64,000 bases of DNA from JANRLJ01 sp033762735. GTDB lineage: Bacteria > Chloroflexota > Anaerolineae > Aggregatilineales > Phototrophicaceae. This document shows, piece after piece, positions 8,743 to 17,257 of this stretch. Location: the NCBI GenBank assembly GCA_033762735.1, contig JANRLJ010000221.1:45468-109467 (forward strand). The letters run 5' to 3'. The notes beneath the pieces are model-generated. The model was not told the origin of the DNA and did no database searches. It worked only from the letters and a program-made list of their open reading frames with translations. Positions within the stretch are counted from its first letter, which is position 1, and each line of letters begins with the position of its first letter. A program made the position numbers and the translations under genes.

Positions 8743-8790
8743 GTGGTGAAAATCAGGGAGATGTACGGGCGTAGCGCACTACGCCCCTAC
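8743..8790. repeat. Dispersed repeat with REP-type palindrome (copy A)
   Basis: The stretch GTGGTGA-AATCAGGGAGATGTA leads into the palindrome GGGCGTAGCGCACTACGCCC (8767-8786) and CTAC. The same unit, with a few base changes, recurs at 63820-63864. It lies upstream of the hydrolase gene and downstream of the transporter gene. Confidence 0.75.
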
Positions 8791-8811
8791 CGATTATGTC
8801 CTTAAAGCTCA

Positions 8812-8837
8812 CCCCGCCCCAAAACGTTGGGGCGGGG
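8812..8837. repeat. GC-rich perfect hairpin between genes
   Basis: CCCCGCCCC at 8812-8820 pairs with GGGGCGGGG at 8829-8837 around an eight-base loop. It is 24 bases beyond the stop of the PucC-like gene, so it may help end that transcript, although no T-tract follows on the minus strand. Confidence 0.5.
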
Positions 8838-8861
8838 AGGCAAAGCAGGGGAGGGGTTAAA

Positions 8862-10304
8862 TCAATCCATCGCCCCGGCGAAGACCTTTTCGGCCTCGGC
8901 GGGTGGCGCTTCCACCTCGCGCGTGTTCACTCGACCCAGCGCCCACAGTGCCGCGCTCAGGCCAATCGCGCCAACCACAAACACCGCACCATAAGACAGG
9001 TTGGGGTTGCGGGCGATCAGATCAACCGCGTCATGAACGATGCCGCCGCCGGAAACGCCCGTCCCCCGTGCCAGCGTGACCACCAGCGTCCAGAAGCCCA
9101 GGAATGTCCCGGCGCGTCCGAACGGACTCATGTCCATCATCAGGCCGAGTGTGCCTACGTTCCAGATGCCCAGGCCAACCCCCAGCACAACCAGCCCAGG
9201 CGTCACAATCCAGCGGATTTCCGCCAGCGATGACAGCGCAAACATGGCAAACGCGCCGACCAGAATGCTTACCCCCCAGCGCGACATGACCGTATTGGTC
9301 AGCCCCTTATAGCGGCGGGAAAGGAACAGGAAGGCAATCGTCGCCAGAATGGACATACTGCCCCAGTACCCGGCAAAACGGCTGGTGATGCTGGCTTCCA
9401 TGCCAAATACTTCACCTGCGAACGGCTCTAAAATGGCATCCTGCGAGAAGGCAAAGGCCATCGACAGCGCCAGATACCAGAAGAAGAAACGCATGGCGCG
9501 GCTTTGCCACACAAGTGCTAAATCCTGCCGCACGGACGTTTGCGCTTCGGGACTCGCAGTTTCGGCCAGGGCAGCGTCACCCGGTCGGGTGCGCTTTTCC
9601 TCGCCCAGAAGCGAGAAGAACCACAGCGCCCCCATAACCGCGCCGGAGACAAAAAACAGATTTTGCAGCGTATCAGGCGTAAAGCTGAGCGCCTGCGTGG
9701 TTTCGCTGACGGCTTCGGCCATCGCCCCTTCTGCTTCGGCGGAAGGCAGCAGCACCGAGAACAGGATGCCGCCAATCGTGAAGCCCAGCAGCAGGAACGT
9801 CCACACGATGCCGACCGCCCGACCGCGCTGTTCCTTCGCGGAGCGGTCATAAATCAGCGCCAGGAAGGTATTGCCCGAAATCGCGTTGCCCAGGCTGAAC
9901 AGCAGCAGCGCAAAGGCTATTGCTCCCCATGCGACCAGATTGGCCTCTGCCCCTCTGGCGAGATTGGCGGTTTCCAGCCCCAGCATGAACACGCTGGCGA
10001 CCATCATGGCGCGGCCAAGCCACACCCAGAACAGGCGGCGGAAGCCCCCGATGGCGCGACGGTCAGAGATTCGCCCCGCCCAGATGCCAATCGGTGCGAG
10101 GAAATAGCGCAGGCTTGCCAGCAGGCTGACCGGCGTGGCAGCGAAACCGAGATCGGCGATCATGACGCGATTCCACACGCCCGTCATCAGCACGTCGGCC
10201 ATGCCGCTGCCCAGGTGAAAAAAACCGATTTTGAGGTTGCGCCCAACCGAGAGATTTGGCGATGTGTTCGGCGCGTTATTCAGCGTTTCGTCCATACGGT
10301 TCAA
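8862..10304 (-). CDS. MFS transporter, PucC/BCH-like family
   Basis: A 480-residue protein with about 12 hydrophobic segments. The opening KIGFFHLGSGMADVLMTGVWNRVMI, then SLRYFLAPIGIWAGRISD (split for length), matches the start of PucC/LhaA-type proteins, which in phototrophs assist assembly of bacteriochlorophyll light-harvesting complexes. Later segments GVGLGIWNVGTLGLMMDMS and GRAGTFLGFWTLVVTLARGTG are also family-like. No photosynthesis gene is next to it, so it may instead be a general transporter of this subfamily. A good promoter lies 39-68 bases upstream. A second ATG three codons in is equally possible. Confidence 0.78.
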   Translation of the reverse strand: MNRMDETLNNAPNTSPNLSVGRNLKIGFFHLGSGMADVLMTGVWNRVMIADLGFAATPVSLLASLRYFLAPIGIWAGRISDRRAIGGFRRLFWVWLGRAMMVASVFMLGLETANLARGAEANLVAWGAIAFALLLFSLGNAISGNTFLALIYDRSAKEQRGRAVGIVWTFLLLGFTIGGILFSVLLPSAEAEGAMAEAVSETTQALSFTPDTLQNLFFVSGAVMGALWFFSLLGEEKRTRPGDAALAETASPEAQTSVRQDLALVWQSRAMRFFFWYLALSMAFAFSQDAILEPFAGEVFGMEASITSRFAGYWGSMSILATIAFLFLSRRYKGLTNTVMSRWGVSILVGAFAMFALSSLAEIRWIVTPGLVVLGVGLGIWNVGTLGLMMDMSPFGRAGTFLGFWTLVVTLARGTGVSGGGIVHDAVDLIARNPNLSYGAVFVVGAIGLSAALWALGRVNTREVEAPPAEAEKVFAGAMD

Positions 10305-10648
10305 TTCTCAATTTTGTAGATTTTGGTAGATTTTATAGAAGGATTATACGGGTTCTTGCCGTGCAGCGTCAATAAAGGTTTCTTGAGAGGCAGTCGTAAG
10401 GAGGCCAACCGTCGTAACGGGGAGAATAAATTAAATGGATGATAACAGAGGGAGATTCGCCCTCAGAGGTTGTTTCTTTGTAGGAGGGAATTGTGAACGT
10501 TCTAACAGAAGCATCCGTCACAAATGTCGATGTGAAAATTCGTGTGCAGATGAGGGAAGCATCTGCACACCGTAATACATGAAGGATATAAAGCAGGGAC
10601 GAAGGGCAAAGACGGTGGCAGCAGAAAGTCTCAATGCGCTGAATTGGC
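10305..10648. other. Intergenic region with a perfect 11-bp hairpin
   Basis: This 344-base gap lies between the GDPD gene and the PucC-like gene (both minus strand). It holds the promoter above, a small hairpin GAGGG/CCCTC around 10467-10483, and a perfect inverted repeat GTGTGCAGATG (10542-10552) / CATCTGCACAC (10560-10570) with a seven-base loop. On the plus strand AGGAGGG precedes a GTG at 10493 that opens a 29-codon frame ending at 10582. The hairpin lies within it. I do not call it a gene. No tRNA is visible. Confidence 0.5.
10343..10372 (-). promoter_or_regulatory. Sigma70-type promoter for the PucC-like gene
   Basis: On the minus strand TTGACG (10367-10372) is followed after 18 bases by TATAAT (10343-10348). 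Predicted start of transcription is near 10336, about 30 bases before the ATG at 10304. Confidence 0.65.
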
Positions 10649-11548
10649 TTATTCCCCTTCGGCGCGACCCAGCAGTTCCAGCAGCACATCCGGGAAATCG
10701 GTGATGATGCCGTCCACGCCCAGATCAATCAGCCGTTCCATATCCTCGGCCTGGTTGATCGTCCACACATGCACGTCGATGTTGGCAGCCTGCGCTGCTT
10801 CCAGGAATTCTGGCACCAGCACTTCGATCCGGCCAGAGCGCTCCGGCACCTGAAAGGCGTAGGACAGCGGCTCGAATTCCTCCGCCCGCCCCTGCCGCGC
10901 CAGAAAATAGAAGCCGAAAATTTCCTGTTCCTCGCCGGACGTAACCACCTCCGGGCAAACCTCGCGAAATTCATCCAGCACATCCCGGCTGAACGATGCC
11001 ACCAACACCTGCTCGGTCATCTCGACCTCGCGCAGCATCTCGCAGAATGGTTCGGTGATTGACGGCGTTTCCTGCTTGATCTCGATCACCATACGCATAT
11101 CAGGGAAGGCTTGCAGCACTTCTTCCAGCGCAGGAATCGTGATACCCTGCCCGCGATAGGGATGCCCCTCGACTTCGACTTCTTCCAATGTCGGCCATTC
11201 ATAGCCTGCGTCCAGCGTTTGCAGTTCTTCAAACGTGAAATCCTGCACACGCCCGCTGCCGTCGGTCGTGCGATCTACCGTGTCGTCGTGAATGACCACA
11301 ATCACACCGTCGCTGGTGCTGTGAATGTCCAGTTCCAGCACATCAACGCCAAGCTCGACCGCATGTTCAAAGGCAATCATGGTGTTGCTGGGGCGCAGCC
11401 CTTCCCCGCCCTGATGCGCGATCACCAGCGGGCCATCGTGTTCGTGCTCGAAAAAGGGATGATCTGGCAGCGGTTCGGTCTGCGCGGCGGCAGTGCTAAT
11501 CAGGACGAACAGGGTTAGCAGCAGGAGTAACGCAGGCAAACGGGACAT
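10649..11548 (-). CDS. Secreted or lipid-facing glycerophosphodiester phosphodiesterase
   Basis: A 299-residue GDPD-family enzyme that would split glycerophosphodiesters into glycerol 3-phosphate and an alcohol. A hydrophobic N-terminal segment (LPALLLLLTLFVLISTAAA) is a signal peptide or membrane anchor, so it acts outside the cytoplasm. Domain motifs are HQGGEGLRPSNT, ELDIHSTSDG and VIHDDTVDRTTDG, with a late WTINQAEDMERLIDLGVDGIITDFP (split). The usual HRG...PENT is altered to HQG...PSNT, so Arg is replaced by Gln at a substrate-binding position. I chose the ATG at 11548 because AAGGAA stands nine bases before it; the ATG at 11569 has no such site. Confidence 0.88.
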   Translation of the reverse strand: MSRLPALLLLLTLFVLISTAAAQTEPLPDHPFFEHEHDGPLVIAHQGGEGLRPSNTMIAFEHAVELGVDVLELDIHSTSDGVIVVIHDDTVDRTTDGSGRVQDFTFEELQTLDAGYEWPTLEEVEVEGHPYRGQGITIPALEEVLQAFPDMRMVIEIKQETPSITEPFCEMLREVEMTEQVLVASFSRDVLDEFREVCPEVVTSGEEQEIFGFYFLARQGRAEEFEPLSYAFQVPERSGRIEVLVPEFLEAAQAANIDVHVWTINQAEDMERLIDLGVDGIITDFPDVLLELLGRAEGE

Positions 11549-11612
11549 CAGAACAGTTTCCTTACACATGGTTTGAGCAGGTAAAAAAGTGTAACTCTAC
11601 GCTGTTAAGCAA

Positions 11613-12383
11613 TTATTTCCGGCGGTTTAAGAAATTCTCGACGGCCTGCAGGTGCGCCTCTGCCGCCCACAACGGCGGGAACAGGTCGCGTTCCAGCCTG
11701 AGCGCGTCTTCATAGGGCTGCGTCAGCCCGGCTTGCAGCAGAGCCTTGATCGCCCGCACCACATCCGGCGGCTGCGCGGCGATCTTCTCCGCCATTTCAA
11801 CGGCATGTTCCAGTGCCGCGCCTGTGCCGACCACACGATTGACCAGTCCGAGCGTATGTGCTTCGGCAGCGCTGAGAGGCCGCGCCGTGACCAGCAGTTC
11901 CAGCGCACGGCTGTAGCCCACCAGCCGCAGCAAGCGCTGCCCCCCACCCCAGCCAGGGATGACCGCATTTTTGATTTGCACAAAGCCGAGGCGGACACTT
12001 TCATCCGCGATGCGCAGATCACACGCCAGCGCGATTTCGCTCCCGCCGCCCAGCGCATAGCCGTTGATGGCGCCGATGACGGGCACAGGCAGCCGTTCCA
12101 GCATCAGCAGCGCATTGCCCATCAGCGTGATAAAGGCGCGGGCGTCGTCCTGCGAGGGATAACGGCTGAGTTCGACCAGATCACCGCCGCTGCAAAAGGC
12201 CTGTGTCCCCGCGCCTGTCAGGATGACGGCACGGAGTGATTCAGTCGCCTGGTTGAGATGGGTAACGGTTTCGGCAAACTGCTGCATGGTCGCCAGGTTC
12301 AGGGCGTTCAGGGCATCCGGGCGGTTGAAAGTAATGACCGCCACGCCGTTGGAGTGCTGTTCAAAGAGGAGTGTCTGTGTCAT
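11613..12383 (-). CDS. Enoyl-CoA hydratase/isomerase family protein
   Basis: A 256-residue crotonase-fold protein. The first oxyanion-hole region is AFCSGGDLVEL, and the second is NGYALGGGSEIALACDLRIA. In active hydratases the first catalytic glutamate sits in a PEIKLGIIPG-like segment; here it reads VQIKNAVIPGWGGGQRL, with Gln at that place. The second glutamate is kept in SRALELLVTARPLSA. This pattern suggests an isomerase or another crotonase-type reaction rather than a classic hydratase; that is inference. The gene stands next to a divergent dehydrogenase gene 279 bases away. Confidence 0.85.
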   Translation of the reverse strand: MTQTLLFEQHSNGVAVITFNRPDALNALNLATMQQFAETVTHLNQATESLRAVILTGAGTQAFCSGGDLVELSRYPSQDDARAFITLMGNALLMLERLPVPVIGAINGYALGGGSEIALACDLRIADESVRLGFVQIKNAVIPGWGGGQRLLRLVGYSRALELLVTARPLSAAEAHTLGLVNRVVGTGAALEHAVEMAEKIAAQPPDVVRAIKALLQAGLTQPYEDALRLERDLFPPLWAAEAHLQAVENFLNRRK

Positions 12384-12472
12384 AAGGGGAAAGTATAGCG
12401 CACCGGACGCAACGCGGGTAAATCAGGGCAAACGCATCAAATTCCACAAATAGGCCAGGAAAGTTGAATACA

Positions 12473-12530
12473 AACCACGAAGACGCAAAGATGTTTTCCT
12501 CATCTTCGTGTCCTTCGTGCCTTTGTGGTT
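12473..12530. repeat. Imperfect long inverted repeat in divergent intergenic region
   Basis: AACCACGAAGACGCAAAGATG (12473 on, 21 bases, shown here only by its ends AACCACGA and AAAGATG) faces its near complement ending CCTTTGTGGTT at 12530. The unit resembles the short ACGAAG-rich dispersed repeats seen in several phyla. It lies between the divergent hydratase and dehydrogenase genes. Confidence 0.45.
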
Positions 12531-12662
12531 GAAAAAGCACTTTAGAGTGGCGTCGAGTTTTGATGCAATCGTCCTGACGGGTATGAAGGGTAAATCCTGG
12601 CTTTTGCGCACAGTCGCAAAATGCAGTAAATCTTGAGGCGTGAACCACAGAAAAGAGGCACG

Positions 12663-13685
12663 ATGAGCGACCCAAAACAGGCTGGTGTCCGCGTCACGGT
12701 GGCGGCGGATTTTAACGATGAAACGCTGCAAATGCTGCGCGAGATTTCCCCTCGTTTGCAGATCGAACGCTATTTCCCCGATGTTCCTGAAACTGTGTGG
12801 GGACAGACCGAGGTGCTCTATACCATCCGCCACTTTCCCGACCCCGCGCAAGCCCCCCGCCTGCGCTGGATACAGGTACACTACGCGGGTATAGACGGCA
12901 TTCTCAACCGCCCGATTGTGCAGGCCGAAGACATCGAAATCACGTCGGCCAGCGGCATCCACGCCGTCCAGATGGCCGAATACTGCCTGGCGATGATGCT
13001 GGCGTTTGAATACAAGCTCCCGCTGATGCTGAACTATCAGCGGGAAATCAAATGGCCGGAGAAGCGCCACGAGATTTTCAGGCCGCTGACACTGCGCGGG
13101 CAAACGCTGGGCATCGCGGGCTACGGCAGCATCGGGCGCGAACTGGCGCGGCAGGCGGTAGGGCTGGGAATGCGGGTACTGGCGACCAAGCGCGATCTGC
13201 TGCGCACCACCGAGGACGAGGGCTATTATGCGCCGGGGACGGGCGACCCGGCAGGCGACCTGCCCGAACGGCTGTATCCGCCGGAAGCGCTCCGCACGAT
13301 GGTGCAGGAATGTGATTATGTCGTGATTACCGTGCCCTTGACCGAAAAGACTCGACACACCATCAACCAGGACATCCTGAACGCCATGAAGAAAAACGCG
13401 GTGCTCATCAATGTTGCGCGGGGCGCAGTGGTGGATGAAGCCGCCCTGATCTCCCATCTGGCGGCGGAGAAAATTCGCGGCGCGGCGCTGGATGTATTCG
13501 AGGAAGAACCACTGCCCGCCACCAGCCCGCTCTGGAATCTCGCCAACGTGATCCTCAGCCCACATGTCTCCGGCAATACCGCCCGCTATCATGAAAAAGC
13601 CGCCGAGGTCTTCGCGGAAAATCTGCGCCGCTATCTGGAGGGCCGCCCGCTGCTCAACCGCTATAACCGGGAACATGGGTATTAA
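12663..13685 (+). CDS. D-isomer-specific 2-hydroxyacid dehydrogenase
   Basis: A 340-residue NAD(P)-dependent enzyme that interconverts a 2-hydroxy acid and a 2-oxo acid. The nucleotide-binding motif is GIAGYGSIGRELARQA. The second half shows NVARGAVVDEAALISHL, with the catalytic arginine, then ALDVFEEEPLP with the glutamate, and LSPHVSGNT with the catalytic histidine. An insertion of about 30 residues after the first nucleotide-binding strand (TTEDEGYYAPGTGDPAGDLPERLYP, split) sets it apart from compact members. The ATG at 12663 has AGAGG upstream; the 30-base longer form is less likely. Substrate is unknown. Confidence 0.9.
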   Translation: MSDPKQAGVRVTVAADFNDETLQMLREISPRLQIERYFPDVPETVWGQTEVLYTIRHFPDPAQAPRLRWIQVHYAGIDGILNRPIVQAEDIEITSASGIHAVQMAEYCLAMMLAFEYKLPLMLNYQREIKWPEKRHEIFRPLTLRGQTLGIAGYGSIGRELARQAVGLGMRVLATKRDLLRTTEDEGYYAPGTGDPAGDLPERLYPPEALRTMVQECDYVVITVPLTEKTRHTINQDILNAMKKNAVLINVARGAVVDEAALISHLAAEKIRGAALDVFEEEPLPATSPLWNLANVILSPHVSGNTARYHEKAAEVFAENLRRYLEGRPLLNRYNREHGY

Positions 13686-13697
13686 CGGCAGGAAAAA

Positions 13698-13726
13698 TTG
13701 ACACCGTTGGGCAAATTAGCTAGGAT
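13698..13726 (+). promoter_or_regulatory. Sigma70-type promoter upstream of tldD
   Basis: TTGACA (13698-13703), a 17-base spacer, and TAGGAT (13721-13726). It predicts a transcript starting near 13733 with a leader of about 120 bases before the tldD ATG at 13854. Confidence 0.6.
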
Positions 13727-13853
13727 AACCACAGTGTTCAAATAAATTCAAATGATGTAAAAGTGTGTAACTTTCATCAGCCGATCTCGTATAGTTGAAT
13801 ATGCGGTTGCAAAAAAATTGAGAACGCTTCGTTGACAACGCAAAAAAGGAGCC

Positions 13854-15248
13854 ATGATGATTTCTAAAGAAACCGCTCAGAAGGTGCTGACTGCTGCGCT
13901 GCAAACAGGCGCAGACCTGGCCGAACTGTATGTCGAGGACACCACCCGCCTCACACTTCGGCTGGAAGAATCCAAGCTGGAACAGGCCGTGCGCGGCGTG
14001 GATACCGGCGCAGGGGTGCGCGTGTTTTTCGGCAATCTGGTCACATATGCCTTCACGGATGATCTGACCGAAGAAGGCCTGCTCCGTGCTGCGGAAGCCG
14101 CCCGTGCCGCTGGGAAAAGCAGCGCCGTCAGCCGTTCGATTGACCTGACCGAACGCAAAAGCCCCCTGCACTACCCGATTGAAAAACCCTTCGACAGCAT
14201 GACCATCGCGGAAAAAGCCGCCCTGCTGAGCAAAGCGGACGAAACTGCCCGCGCTTACGATGCCCGTGTAATGCAGGTGCAGTCGGGCTACATCGAAGAA
14301 CGCCGCCGCGTGTGGGTGTATAACTCCGAGGGCGTGATGGTGGAGGATGACCGCCAGTTCACCGAAATGCGCATCGGGGCGATGGCACGGCAGAACGGGA
14401 CGCTGCAAATGGCCTCGGAAAACTTCGGCGGACAGGTCGGGCTGGAACTGTTCGACCACCGCGATGTAGTCGCTGCTGCAAAATCTGCTGCCGAAAGCGC
14501 CGTGAAAATGCTGGATGCGCGTCCGGCTCCGGCAGGTGAAATGACCGTCGTAGTGTGCAACGGCTGGGGTGGTGTGCTGTTCCATGAAGCCTGCGGACAT
14601 CAGATGGAAGCTGATTTCATCACCAAAGGCACCTCGGCCTACGCGGGCAAGATCGGCCAGCGCGTCGCCAATTCGCTGATTACGGCGGTGGATGATGGCA
14701 CGATTCCGGGACGGCGCGGTTCCCTGCGCTTTGATGATGAAGGCACCCCCGCCCAGCGCACGGTGCTGATCGACAAAGGCATCCTGACCGAGTATATGTG
14801 GGACCTGGTGGAAGCGCGTCGCGTCGGGCGCAGCGCCACCACCGGGAATGGCCGCCGCGAGAGCTACCGCCACATGCCCATGCCACGCATGACCAACACC
14901 TATATTGCGGGCGGCGACCATGACCCCGAAGAAATCATCCGCGCCACCAAGAAGGGGCTGTATATCAAGAATATGGCGGGCGGCCAGGCCGACATTGCGC
15001 GGGGCGATTATGTCTTCAACGCCACCGAAGCCTATCTGATCGAGGACGGCAAGCTGACGGCTCCTGTGCGCGGCGCGACCATTGCGGGGAACGGCCCTAA
15101 AGCGCTGGAACAGATCGACATGGTGGGCAATGACTTCGCGCTTGACCCCGGCACGGGCACCTGCGGGAAAGGGCAATCGGCTCGCGTCAGCGTCGGCCAG
15201 CCCACCATCCGTATCCCGGTCGCCAACGTCGGCGGTACGCAGGGGTAA
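13854..15248 (+). CDS. tldD: Metalloprotease TldD
   Basis: A 464-residue TldD-family zinc protease, which with TldE degrades unfolded peptides and matures modified peptides such as microcins. The zinc motif HEACGH, preceded by VVVCNGWGGVLF, is intact, and the C-terminal part has the family sequence GNGRRESYRHMPMPRMTNTYI (split). The protein starts MMISKETAQKVL; AAAAAGGA lies just upstream, so either of the two adjacent ATGs may be used. It is followed after 245 bases by tldE on the same strand. A shared transcript is likely, although palindromes fill the gap. Confidence 0.96.
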   Translation: MMISKETAQKVLTAALQTGADLAELYVEDTTRLTLRLEESKLEQAVRGVDTGAGVRVFFGNLVTYAFTDDLTEEGLLRAAEAARAAGKSSAVSRSIDLTERKSPLHYPIEKPFDSMTIAEKAALLSKADETARAYDARVMQVQSGYIEERRRVWVYNSEGVMVEDDRQFTEMRIGAMARQNGTLQMASENFGGQVGLELFDHRDVVAAAKSAAESAVKMLDARPAPAGEMTVVVCNGWGGVLFHEACGHQMEADFITKGTSAYAGKIGQRVANSLITAVDDGTIPGRRGSLRFDDEGTPAQRTVLIDKGILTEYMWDLVEARRVGRSATTGNGRRESYRHMPMPRMTNTYIAGGDHDPEEIIRATKKGLYIKNMAGGQADIARGDYVFNATEAYLIEDGKLTAPVRGATIAGNGPKALEQIDMVGNDFALDPGTGTCGKGQSARVSVGQPTIRIPVANVGGTQG

Positions 15249-15290
15249 GCGGCAAATGTCGTCAGGGCATGTTCGCCTGCTTCTCAGGAG

Positions 15291-15314
15291 TGTAAGGGCG
15301 GGTTTGCCCCTACA
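15291..15314. repeat. REP-like palindrome, short-stem variant
   Basis: TGTAAGGGC...GCCCCTACA with a four-base GC core and six-base loop. It belongs to the same family as the other GTA...TAC palindromes and lies in the tldD-tldE gap. Confidence 0.6.
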
Positions 15315-15370
15315 GACAGCCATCCATGTGTGTAAGAACGAATGGCGAAACCAGAACGACGCCGCTTTAT

Positions 15371-15398
15371 GTAAGGGCGAGGCATGCCTCGCCCCTAC
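15371..15398. repeat. REP-like palindrome
   Basis: GTAA then the perfect palindrome GGGCGAGGCATGCCTCGCCC (15375-15394) then CTAC. It is the second copy in the tldD-tldE gap, with a stem different from its neighbour's. Confidence 0.72.
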
Positions 15399-15493
15399 GA
15401 AAAAATGTTGCGGTTTTGAAATGTTTTCTCTGTGAAGAAGATCAACCAAAAACGAACGGCTAAAAGCTAACTGCTAATCGCTAAAGGCTAACC

Positions 15494-16846
15494 ATGACTC
15501 ACTATCTCGAACTTGCAAAAGATGTTGTGAACAAAATCGCCGCACAGGGTGTTGAAGCCGAAGCCATTATCGTGGATGAACGCTCGACCGAAATCCGTGT
15601 CGATCAGGGGCAGATCGAACAGCTCGCCCAGAACGGCAGCAAAGGCATGGGCATCCGCGTAATTGATGGCGGGCGCGTCGGCTATGCCTATACCTCCGAC
15701 TTTTCGGACCGCGCCGTTGAGGAGACCGCTCGCGCTGCCCTCGAACTGGCGCAGATTGCCACGCCGGATGACTTTCGCGGCCTGCCCGATCCGCAGCCCA
15801 TCTCTGAAGAAGACCTGGAAATCTTCGATCCAAAGCTGGATTCCGTCCCGACCGATGCCAAAATCGATCTTGCGCTGAATGCTGAAAAGGCAGCCTTCGC
15901 GGCAGACCCGCGCGTCTTCAATGCGCAGAGCAACTACGGTGATGCGATTATCCACGTCAGTATCGCCAATTCGCGGGGTGTCGCGGCCTCCTACAGCCGC
16001 ACCGCCGCCTATGGCTACATCTTCTGCACCGCGCGCGACGATGCTGGCGACCAGGCGCAGGGATTGGGCATGGACGTTTCCAACTTCTACAACGAACTGA
16101 GCGCTGACCGCATCGGCCAGGAAGCGGCACAAAAGGCGGTGCTGACGCTGGGCGCGACGACAGTGAAAACCCAGACGGGGTCAGTGGTGCTCGATCCGTT
16201 CATCATGGCACAGCTCCTCGCGACGCTGTCAATGGCGATGACGGGGGAAGCCATGCAGCGCGGGCGTTCCTTCCTGGTGGATAAGCTTGGTCAGGAAATC
16301 GGCACCGACAAAGTGACCCTGCTGGATAACGCCCGGCTCAAGCGTGGGCTGAACAGCGCCCCGTTCGACGGCGAAGGCGTCCCTACATCGGCCACCCGCC
16401 TGGTGGATGAAGGCATGTTCCAGAACGTAATTTACGATACCTACACCGCCAAACGTGCGGGGACGAAATCAACGGGGAACGCACAGCGCGACAGTCACCG
16501 TACTCTGCCCCGTCTGGGCGGCAGCAATTTCTACATCCAACCGGGGAACGAATCGCCGGAGGACATTATCGCAGGGGTAGAACACGGCATTTACGTCACG
16601 CGCATCATGCAGACGGGCGGCATTAACCCGGTCACGGGCGACTGCTCGATGGCGGCCAGCGGCGTGTGGATCGAAAACGGCAAGCTGACGCACCCGGTCA
16701 ATGGCGTGACGCTGGCGACCACCCTGCCCGATCTGCTGCGGAATGTGACCGCTGTCGGCAGCGATCTGCGCTTTGTGCCCTTCTTCGGCGCGATTGGCTC
16801 GCCCACGGTGCGTGTGGATAACATGACCATCGGCGGAACCGTATAA
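15494..16846 (+). CDS. tldE: TldE/PmbA metallopeptidase-like subunit
   Basis: A 450-residue partner of TldD. It shows the PmbA/TldE pattern: AEAIIVDERSTEIRVDQGQIEQL at the N-terminus (split as AEAIIVDERSTEIRV and DQGQIEQL), GRVGYAYTSDFSDRAVEE, and a C-terminal half with GSVVLDPFIMAQLLATLSMAMTG (split) and GDCSMAASGVWIENGKLTHPV. The HExxxH motif is absent, as expected for TldE, which is the non-zinc subunit. Start ATG at 15494 is preceded by GCTAAC rather than a good ribosome-binding site. Downstream is a large palindrome. Confidence 0.95.
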   Translation: MTHYLELAKDVVNKIAAQGVEAEAIIVDERSTEIRVDQGQIEQLAQNGSKGMGIRVIDGGRVGYAYTSDFSDRAVEETARAALELAQIATPDDFRGLPDPQPISEEDLEIFDPKLDSVPTDAKIDLALNAEKAAFAADPRVFNAQSNYGDAIIHVSIANSRGVAASYSRTAAYGYIFCTARDDAGDQAQGLGMDVSNFYNELSADRIGQEAAQKAVLTLGATTVKTQTGSVVLDPFIMAQLLATLSMAMTGEAMQRGRSFLVDKLGQEIGTDKVTLLDNARLKRGLNSAPFDGEGVPTSATRLVDEGMFQNVIYDTYTAKRAGTKSTGNAQRDSHRTLPRLGGSNFYIQPGNESPEDIIAGVEHGIYVTRIMQTGGINPVTGDCSMAASGVWIENGKLTHPVNGVTLATTLPDLLRNVTAVGSDLRFVPFFGAIGSPTVRVDNMTIGGTV

Positions 16847-17257
16847 GGGCAGTAACCGAAGCAACGAGCGAGGAGCAATGAGTTTGTGAAATCGGTTATC
16901 GCTTTGGTATGAAACCCTCCAAGAGGACACAGAGAAAACACCACTCACTTCTCAGTAAACTCAGGTAATTTTCTTTCCAATCCTCACCCCCGTCGCTGGC
17001 GCGACTCCCCCTCTCCAATGTAATGGAGAGGGGGTTGGGGGGTGAGGACTATAGTAAGTTATTTACTTGAGCTTACTTCTGTGTGCTGTGTGGTTAATGC
17101 GGTTTCGCCCTTCTCGATCTCATAGATTAGAATTGTGTAGAATTTCCCGAAAGCACCCGAAACAGGAAAACTTTGCTGCGATGGGTGCGTATATAATGGT
17201 AAAGATCAACACGTTCGTACAATACAACAACAGAGATAACCGAGAAGGAGTAAGCAC
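16847..17257. other. Intergenic region with a composite palindrome and a -10 box
   Basis: The 411-base gap contains the inverted repeat at 16982-17047 (own entry) and a TATAAT at 17192-17197 about 60 bases before the next ATG; no convincing -35 box was found at the right distance. The rest is AT-richer than the surroundings and shows no coding frame. Confidence 0.5.
16982..17047. repeat. Composite inverted repeat, CCTCACC...GGTGAGG family
   Basis: CCTCACCCCC at the left pairs with GGGGGTGAGG at the right, and an inner CCCCCTCTCCA pairs with TGGAGAGGGGG around an ATGTAA loop. A related, longer unit is at 62349-62453. Confidence 0.7.

Noticed and set aside
8812..8837. Perfect GC hairpin as a terminator of the PucC-like gene
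   Set aside because: No T-tract on the minus strand after the stem, so I list it as a repeat only.
10493..10582. 29-codon plus-strand frame with a strong ribosome-binding site
   Set aside because: Too short and without homology by eye; kept only as an observation because it overlaps a perfect hairpin.
12423..13676. Long minus-strand frame opposite the 2-hydroxyacid dehydrogenase gene
   Set aside because: It is the mirror of a clear dehydrogenase gene and has the typical Arg/His/Gly-rich composition of an antisense frame in GC-rich DNA; no domain is seen.
15371..15398. CRISPR-like repeats near tldD and the RAYT genes
   Set aside because: The palindromes are not evenly spaced and have no spacers between identical repeats; no cas gene is present.
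13716..15449. Long minus-strand frame opposite tldD
   Set aside because: tldD is certain on the plus strand; this frame is its shadow and includes the reverse of a REP palindrome.
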